A stretch of DNA of 46,155 nucleotides, from positions 1-46,155 of the forward strand of contig JAFTVM010000077.1 in NCBI GenBank assembly GCA_017465745.1, read 5' to 3'. Of this stretch, positions 40,907-46,155 are shown in pieces. The translations under genes and the position numbers were made by a program. The stretch's first letter is position 1. The number at the start of each line of letters is the position of its first letter. Under the pieces are notes generated by a model. That model saw only the letters and a list, made by a program, of their open reading frames with translations. It had not been told where the DNA came from and searched no databases. The DNA is from Oscillospiraceae bacterium (GTDB taxonomy: Bacteria > Bacillota > Clostridia > Oscillospirales > Oscillospiraceae).

Positions 40907-42520
40907 ATGAAGCGTGGTTTCGGACAATGTGTATTGGCTGGCACTGCGGCCGGACCGGTTGTGGTCTGGCGCAGAAGAACTGCTGTCCCTTCCCTGCCCT
41001 GCGGCGATCCGGCAGCGGAACAGTTGAAATTTGAAAACGCACGGAACACTGCCAGGCAGCAGCTGCAGGTGCTTTTCGATGAAGCAGCAAAGAGCGTGGG
41101 TAAAGAACAGGCCGCGATCATGGAAGTTCAGATGCTGATGCTTGACGACCTGGATTATCTGGAAGCCGTGGCAGCCGCCATTGCCTCCGGTGCATCCGCT
41201 GCTGATGCCGCCATGGCTGCCGGTGAGGAATTTGCATCGTTCTTCGCCGCCATGGACGACAGCTACATGAACGCCCGTGCCGCCGATGTACGGGATATGG
41301 CCGGACGGATCCACGATGTTCTCTGCGGCGGCGGCAATGGGCGGCTGCCCGAAGGAGAATTTCTGCTGGCGGCGGAGGACCTCGCCCCCAGTGAGACCAT
41401 TCAGCTGCCCACTGACCGGATCCTGGGCATTGTGACCCGGCAGGGATCCGCATCCAGCCACACCGCCATCCTCTGCCGCACACTGAATATTCCGCTGATC
41501 ATCCAGGCTGATCTCTCCCTGGATGATGCGGCGCAGGCCCGGATCCTTGCCATTGACAGTGAAAAATGGTACCTGGATCCTGACGAGCAGACGCTGGACC
41601 TTCTTCGTGAGAAACAGGCAGGCGCTGCCGGAGAAAGAGCCACCCTGGAAGCCTACCGGGGCCGGGAAAGTGTGACAAAATCCGGCAGACGGATCGCCCT
41701 CTGTGCCAATATCGGCAATCCGCAGGAAGCAAGGATCGCTGCGGGATGCGATGCCGAGGGCGTGGGACTGATGCGAAGCGAATTCCTCTATCTTGGGCGG
41801 AACCGCCTGCCCACAGAGGAGGAACTGTTCGAGGCATATAAAGAGGTTATTGAAATCATGGACGGCAAGGGCGTGGTGATCCGTACCCTGGACATCGGCG
41901 CCGACAAGCAGGCGGAATATCTGGGGCTGGATCCGGAAGAGAATCCCGCTCTTGGCCTGCGGGGACTGCGGCTTTGTCTGGAACGTGAAGATATCTTCCG
42001 CCCGCAGCTGCGTGCCATTTACCGGGCCAGCACACTGGGGGATATTCAGGTAATCTTCCCCATGGTCACTTCCGCATGGGAGCTGCACAAAGCCCGGCAG
42101 ATCTGCCGGGAAGTCCGCTCGGAACTGCTTGCGGAGGGTATCGAAGCCAAGGATATCCCCATCGGCATCATGATCGAGACGCCTGCCGCCGCGATTCAGG
42201 CCGCCGAACTGGCGAAAGAAGCGGATTTCTTCAGTGTCGGCACCAACGATCTGACCCAGTACACCCTGGCAGTCGACCGGCAGAACGCAGGCCTTGCCCG
42301 GTTCCACGATCCCTATCATCCCGCGCTGCTGGCGCTGCTGGAGCATATCGCACATGCCGCCAATGACGCCGGTATCTGGTGCGGCATCTGCGGTGAGCTT
42401 GGTGCGGATCCCGCCATGACGGAAACCTTCCTGAAGATGGGATATACGGAACTGAGCATGGCGCCCGGCTGCATCCTTCAGATCCGTAAAATCGTTTGCG
42501 AAAGCGAGGTATCAATATGA
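40907..42520 (+). CDS. PTS enzyme I (PtsI-like), dedicated to dihydroxyacetone kinase
   Basis: A 537-residue phosphoenolpyruvate-protein phosphotransferase. The N-terminal region contains a GSASSHTAI phospho-His site (family GG.TSH), followed by the C-terminal PEP-binding TIM barrel with RSEFLYLGR, GVVIRTLDIGADK and GIMIETPAA motifs. It is slightly shorter than PtsI (570). Its adjacent HPr and dhaKLM genes mean the phosphate goes from PEP to DhaM. In E. coli, DhaM itself carries HPr and EI-like domains; here these are separate genes. ATG 40907 follows GCGGAGG. Confidence 0.92.
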   Translation: MKRGFGQCVLAGTAAGPVVVWRRRTAVPSLPCGDPAAEQLKFENARNTARQQLQVLFDEAAKSVGKEQAAIMEVQMLMLDDLDYLEAVAAAIASGASAADAAMAAGEEFASFFAAMDDSYMNARAADVRDMAGRIHDVLCGGGNGRLPEGEFLLAAEDLAPSETIQLPTDRILGIVTRQGSASSHTAILCRTLNIPLIIQADLSLDDAAQARILAIDSEKWYLDPDEQTLDLLREKQAGAAGERATLEAYRGRESVTKSGRRIALCANIGNPQEARIAAGCDAEGVGLMRSEFLYLGRNRLPTEEELFEAYKEVIEIMDGKGVVIRTLDIGADKQAEYLGLDPEENPALGLRGLRLCLEREDIFRPQLRAIYRASTLGDIQVIFPMVTSAWELHKARQICREVRSELLAEGIEAKDIPIGIMIETPAAAIQAAELAKEADFFSVGTNDLTQYTLAVDRQNAGLARFHDPYHPALLALLEHIAHAANDAGIWCGICGELGADPAMTETFLKMGYTELSMAPGCILQIRKIVCESEVSI

Positions 42521-42774
42521 CAACATTCACCCACATCATCCGAGATCCCATGGGCCTTCACGCCCGCCCTGCCGCTGCGCTGGTGAAAGCCTGCGCCGCA
42601 TACCAGTGCGCCATCACTGTGGCCAATGGCAGCGCAAAGTGTGATGCCAAGCGGCTCATGGCTGTTATGCGCCTGGGGGCCAAGAACGGTGCGGAACTGA
42701 CCATTACCTGCGACGGTACAGATGAGGAAGCCGCCGCGGCCGGACTGCAGGCATTTCTGGCGGATAATCTGTAA
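42517..42774 (+). CDS. HPr-like phosphocarrier without regulatory Ser46
   Basis: An 85-residue HPr with the active-site His15 (MGLHARPAA) intact. Position 46, which is Ser in HPr regulated by HPr kinase, is Arg46 (AKRLMAVM instead of KSIMGVM). It can carry phosphate from EI to DhaM but should not be a target of HPr kinase. It overlaps the EI gene by ATGA. Dedicated use is inferred. Confidence 0.93.
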   Translation: MTTFTHIIRDPMGLHARPAAALVKACAAYQCAITVANGSAKCDAKRLMAVMRLGAKNGAELTITCDGTDEEAAAAGLQAFLADNL

Positions 42775-42834
42775 AAGGCAACATGTCAGTTGATTTCCGA
42801 TAAACCATACAATATGATATAGGAGGCAACAATC

Positions 42835-43824
42835 ATGAAAAAATTCATCAATCAGGTCGAAAACGTCGAACAGGAAATGCTCGAAGGTATTGCCAAGGCA
42901 CACCCCAATCACCTGAGAAAGCTTCCTGAATACACCGTGCTGGTGCGCAGCGAAAAGAAGCAGGGCAAGGTGGCTCTGATCTCCGGCGGCGGCTCCGGCC
43001 ATGAGCCTGCCCACGGCGGCTACGTCGGCAAGGGTATGCTGGATGCGGCAGTTGCCGGTGCTGTCTTCACCTCCCCCACCCCCGACCAGGTGGAGGCCGC
43101 CATCCGGGAAGTCGCCACCGACGCCGGCGTGCTGCTGGTCATCAAGAATTATACCGGTGACGTGATGAACTTCGAAATGGCCGCCGAAATGGCCGAGATG
43201 GATGGCATCCGCTGCATGCAGGTCATCACCAATGACGACGTTGCCGTTCAGGACTCCCTGTACACCACCGGCCGCCGGGGCGTTGCTGGCACCATCTTCG
43301 TCCATAAGATCGCCGGCGCCAAGGCAGAAGAGGGCGCAACGCTGGAAGAAGTCCACGCCGTTGCCGAGAAGGTCATCGCCAATGTCCGCACCATGGGCAC
43401 AGCCATCACCCCCTGCACCGTTCCCGCCGCAGGCAAGCCCGGCTTTGAGATCGACGAGGACGAGATGGAAGTTGGTATCGGCATCCACGGCGAGCCCGGC
43501 ACCCATAAGGAGAAGCTGACCCCCGTCAACGATATCGTTGACCACATGCTCTCCAAGATCCTGGCTGACATCGACTACACCGGCAGCGAAGTGGCCGTAC
43601 TGGTCAACGGCTCCGGCGCAACGCCTCTGATGGAACTGTACATTATTAATAACCGGGTCTCTGACGTTCTGGCGGAGAAGGGCATCAAGGTCTACAAGAC
43701 CATGGTTGGCAATTACATGACTTCTCTGGAAATGGCCGGCTTCTCCGTCAGCGTGCTGAAGCTGGATGACGAGTTGAAGGCCCTGCTGGATGCTCCGGCA
43801 GATACTCCTGCCTGGAAGGTCTAA
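42835..43824 (+). CDS. dhaK: Dihydroxyacetone kinase subunit DhaK
   Basis: A 329-residue subunit that binds dihydroxyacetone as a covalent hemiaminal on a histidine. That His is His218 in GIGIHGEPG. Phosphate comes from DhaL-bound ADP, itself rephosphorylated by DhaM. ISGGGSGHEPAHGG near residue 50 is the family signature. AGGAGG precedes the ATG. Confidence 0.96.
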   Translation: MKKFINQVENVEQEMLEGIAKAHPNHLRKLPEYTVLVRSEKKQGKVALISGGGSGHEPAHGGYVGKGMLDAAVAGAVFTSPTPDQVEAAIREVATDAGVLLVIKNYTGDVMNFEMAAEMAEMDGIRCMQVITNDDVAVQDSLYTTGRRGVAGTIFVHKIAGAKAEEGATLEEVHAVAEKVIANVRTMGTAITPCTVPAAGKPGFEIDEDEMEVGIGIHGEPGTHKEKLTPVNDIVDHMLSKILADIDYTGSEVAVLVNGSGATPLMELYIINNRVSDVLAEKGIKVYKTMVGNYMTSLEMAGFSVSVLKLDDELKALLDAPADTPAWKV

Positions 43825-43843
43825 TACATTAGGAGGAAACAAC

Positions 43844-44458
43844 ATGATCTCCACGAAGCAGTTACTTGACATCATCGCCCGGATGGCGGAAGTCATCCAG
43901 GAGAATAAGGATTTTCTGACGGAGCTGGATATGCCCATCGGCGACTCTGACCACGGCATCAACCTTGCCCGGGGCTTCCAGGCCGTCACCGCCAAGCTGC
44001 CCACCCTGGAAGGCAAGGACGCCGGCACCATCCTCAAGACCGTGGGCTTGACCCTGGTCTCCACCGTGGGCGGCGCCTCCGGCCCCCTGTACGGCACCGC
44101 CTTCATGAAGGCCGGCGCCAAGATGGCCGGCAAGCAGGAGCTGTCCATGGACGACCTGCTGATTTGCCTCCATGAAGCCGTGGAGGGCATCAAGATGCGC
44201 GGCAAGTCCACCACCGGGGAGCAGACCATGCTGGATGCCATGGTACCGGCCCTGGAAGCCATGAAGGCCGCCGCCGGCACCCCTGCCGAAGTTCTGGCCG
44301 CCGGACTGAAAGCCGCCGAAGCAGGTGTGGAAGCCACCAAGGATATGATCGCCACCAAGGGCCGCGCCAGCTATCTGGGCGAGCGCAGCCTGGGCCATCA
44401 GGATCCCGGTGCCACTTCCTTCACCCTGCTCTTCTCGGTCATTGCAAAGGCGGTCTGA
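43844..44458 (+). CDS. dhaL: Dihydroxyacetone kinase ADP-binding subunit DhaL
   Basis: A 204-residue subunit with GDSDHGINLARGF for Mg-ADP binding (Asp cluster) and the closing GERSLGHQDPGATS. It holds ADP as a permanent cofactor. ATG 43844 with AGGAGG. Tandem with dhaK (19 bp) and dhaM. Confidence 0.95.
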   Translation: MISTKQLLDIIARMAEVIQENKDFLTELDMPIGDSDHGINLARGFQAVTAKLPTLEGKDAGTILKTVGLTLVSTVGGASGPLYGTAFMKAGAKMAGKQELSMDDLLICLHEAVEGIKMRGKSTTGEQTMLDAMVPALEAMKAAAGTPAEVLAAGLKAAEAGVEATKDMIATKGRASYLGERSLGHQDPGATSFTLLFSVIAKAV

Positions 44459-44459
44459 T

Positions 44460-44840
44460 ATGGTAGGTATCGTAATCGTATCCCACAGCCAGAAAGTGGC
44501 GGAAGGTGTCGTGGAGCTGTGCAGGCAGATGGCTCCCGAAGTGCCCATCGCCGCAGCAGGCGGCCTGCCCGAAGGTGAGATCGGCACCGATTTCCAGCGG
44601 ATCTATGAAGCCGTGGAAGCTGTCGCCAGCCCCGACGGCGTTGCCATCTTCTTCGATATGGGCAGCGCCCTGATGACCACGGAGATGGTCATGGAGCAGT
44701 TTGAGGGCATCACCATCAAACTCTCCGACGCCCCCATTCTGGAGGGTGCCATTGCCGGTGCTGTCACCGCCTCCGTCGGCATGGATCTGGACGCCGTCCT
44801 GGAGGAAGCACACCAGGCCGTGGTCCTTCCCAAACTGTAA
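44460..44840 (+). CDS. dhaM: PTS-dependent dihydroxyacetone kinase phosphotransfer subunit DhaM
   Basis: A 126-residue EIIA-mannose-type domain with phospho-His9 in VIVSHSQKVAEG. It passes phosphate from HPr to DhaL-ADP. Single domain only; EI and HPr are encoded upstream. One base separates it from the DhaL stop. Confidence 0.94.
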   Translation: MVGIVIVSHSQKVAEGVVELCRQMAPEVPIAAAGGLPEGEIGTDFQRIYEAVEAVASPDGVAIFFDMGSALMTTEMVMEQFEGITIKLSDAPILEGAIAGAVTASVGMDLDAVLEEAHQAVVLPKL

Positions 44841-44851
44841 TCATATAAGCA

Positions 44852-44884
44852 CAGCCCCCGTTATGCAGGCCATAACGGGGGCTG
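44852..44884 (+). terminator. Hairpin at the end of the dha operon
   Basis: A 14-bp stem CAGCCCCCGTTATG/CATAACGGGGGCTG, 11 bp after the dhaM stop. T tail is weak (ATTCTG). Confidence 0.7.
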
Positions 44885-44926
44885 ATTCTGTGACGAAAAA
44901 AATAAAGAGGAAATATCATTTTTTAG

Positions 44927-44955
44927 TTGTTACTTCCTCGTTACTTTGGTATGAT
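44927..44955 (+). promoter_or_regulatory. SigA-type promoter of the aldo/keto reductase
   Basis: TTGTTA (44927-44932), 17 bp, TATGAT (44950-44955), 36 bp before the ATG. Confidence 0.65.
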
Positions 44956-44991
44956 GGAGGGGAACAAATCGTAAAAGAGGAGAATATACCC

Positions 44992-46128
44992 ATGATTTAC
45001 AGCAATTTCCAGGAAGAACAACTGTCCCTGCTGGGCTTCGGCACTATGCGCTTTCCCAAGCTTGCCGACGATTCCATCGATCAGGCACAGGTGGAGGAAA
45101 TGACCCGCTATGCCATCGACCACGGCGTCAACTATTTCGACACCGCCTGGTTCTACCACGGCGGCACCTCCGAGGTGTCTATCGGCAAGGCCCTGAAAGC
45201 CTACCCCAGAGAGAGCTTTTACCTGGCGGACAAATTCCCAGGCCATACCCCCATTCTGGAAGAAAAGGGCTCCGCTGCAGCCGTCTTCGAAGAGCAGCTG
45301 CGCCGCTGCGGCGTGGAGTATTTCGACTTCTACCTGCTGCACAATGTCTGCGAACGGAACGTGGACATTTTCACTGGTGATCAGTGGGGCATCATGGACT
45401 ATCTGAAGGAGCAGAAGCGCAATGGACGGATCCGTCACCTGGGCTTCTCCACCCACGCCGAGCTCCCCTGCCTGCGCCAGTTCCTGGCGGAGTATGGCCA
45501 GGATATGGAGTTCTGCCAGATCCAGCTGAACTATCTGGACTGGACCCTCCAGGATGCCAAGACCAAGTACGAGCTGCTGGGCGAGTACAACATCCCCGTC
45601 TGGGTCATGGAGCCTGTTCGGGGCGGCAAGCTCTGTGCCCTGAATCCCGACGAAGAAGCAAGGCTCAAAGCCATCGAGCCTGATAAGTCCATTGCCTCCT
45701 GGGGCTTCCGGTTCCTGCAGACCCTGCCCAACGTGAAGATGATCCTCAGCGGTATGTCCAACATGGAGCAGATGGCAGACAACGTCAACACCTTTGATAC
45801 CCGCGCTCCCCTGTCCGAGTCTGAGATGGGTCTGGTGCTGGACATTGCCGAGGGCATCAAAAATTCCGTTCCCTGTACCGCCTGCCGCTACTGCTATACC
45901 TGCCCCCTGGAGCTGGATATCCCTGCACTGCTTGCCATGTACAACGAGATGCGCTACGGCCACCAGCCCGGGATCCTGAAGCGCGTGGAAGAGCTGCCCG
46001 AAGAGAAGCGCCCCGCCGCCTGCATCGGCTGCGGCACCTGCGCCCAGAGCTGCCCCCAGAATATCGACATTCCCGGCGTCCTGAAGAACTTCACAGAAAA
46101 GCTCGAAAAATTGGCAGCCGCGCAATAA
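44992..46128 (+). CDS. Aldo/keto reductase with C-terminal 4Fe-4S domain
   Basis: A 378-residue enzyme with a (beta/alpha)8 aldo/keto reductase barrel (~1-285) and a ferredoxin-like tail. The barrel has GFGTMRFPK, NYFDTAWFYHGG (Asp and Tyr), the YLADKFP lysine and FYLLHNV histidine. The tail has two cysteine clusters, CTACRYCYTC and CIGCGTCAQSC. The family couples carbonyl reduction to an iron-sulfur centre. Location after dha suggests triose or glyceraldehyde reduction, but that is a guess. AGAGGAGA precedes the ATG. Confidence 0.9.
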   Translation: MIYSNFQEEQLSLLGFGTMRFPKLADDSIDQAQVEEMTRYAIDHGVNYFDTAWFYHGGTSEVSIGKALKAYPRESFYLADKFPGHTPILEEKGSAAAVFEEQLRRCGVEYFDFYLLHNVCERNVDIFTGDQWGIMDYLKEQKRNGRIRHLGFSTHAELPCLRQFLAEYGQDMEFCQIQLNYLDWTLQDAKTKYELLGEYNIPVWVMEPVRGGKLCALNPDEEARLKAIEPDKSIASWGFRFLQTLPNVKMILSGMSNMEQMADNVNTFDTRAPLSESEMGLVLDIAEGIKNSVPCTACRYCYTCPLELDIPALLAMYNEMRYGHQPGILKRVEELPEEKRPAACIGCGTCAQSCPQNIDIPGVLKNFTEKLEKLAAAQ

Positions 46129-46155
46129 TTTGATATTGTAAAACCGCCATCCCAA

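Noticed and set aside
1-46155. CRISPR arrays, tRNA or rRNA genes, IS inverted repeats
   Set aside because: I looked for regular direct repeats with spacers, cloverleaf-like stems and transposase genes, and saw none.

Overview
The window looks like a chromosomal segment of a spore-forming Clostridium-class Firmicute, probably an Oscillospiraceae/Ruminococcaceae-type gut bacterium. The reasons are moderately high GC, strong AGGAGG ribosome binding sites, cotJ spore-coat genes and cwlD, serine recombinases of the SpoIVCA type, BlaI/BlaR pairs and an Mgl galactoside importer. No rRNA, tRNA or CRISPR was seen.

Layout. Positions 1-4400 are ordinary chromosome: a tyrosine recombinase, a membrane-anchored XRE regulator, radA, cwlD, and the start of a cotJ operon with fused cotJA-cotJB. 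cotJC begins at 4406 but loses CotJC similarity after residue 136 and stops at 4828. The missing C-terminal 62 codons lie 26 kb away at 31075-31263, with no start codon or RBS, and are followed directly by a strong terminator. A six-base core, GCAGAG, occurs in the same reading frame at 4808-4813 and 31069-31074. Joining 4813 to 31075 restores a continuous 198-codon CotJC in which all predicted Mn-catalase ligands are present. I infer that 4814-31074 (26,261 bp) is an intervening element of the same kind as the sigK 'skin' element, here interrupting cotJC. It carries two tandem large serine recombinases beside its left end and, translationally coupled to them, an unlisted 44-codon small ORF that could be a directionality factor. 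This is the main discovery of the window.

The rest of the element has no phage or conjugation genes. It carries signalling and envelope-stress modules: two OmpR-type two-component systems; an alanine racemase whose promoter carries the same 11-bp-phased TGATGCA repeats as the second system's promoter; two secreted paralogues; two BlaI/BlaR1-like modules with different operators; an AraC/GyrI-like regulator; an acetyltransferase; a small P-loop kinase behind an attenuator-like leader; an ECF sigma/anti-sigma pair; a Cys-rich membrane protein; coiled-coil and membrane-anchored proteins; a VWA protein; and a helical-bundle protein.

After the cotJC 3' end, ordinary chromosome resumes. It holds a second ECF sigma/anti-sigma pair, a GH2 beta-galactosidase, and a convergent mglB-mglA-mglC importer with a small InlB-repeat membrane protein. 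These suggest galactoside uptake and hydrolysis as one function. Divergent from mgl is a complete PTS-dependent dihydroxyacetone kinase operon with its own EI and HPr (ptsI-like, HPr-like, dhaK, dhaL, dhaM). The window ends with an aldo/keto reductase carrying a ferredoxin-like tail.
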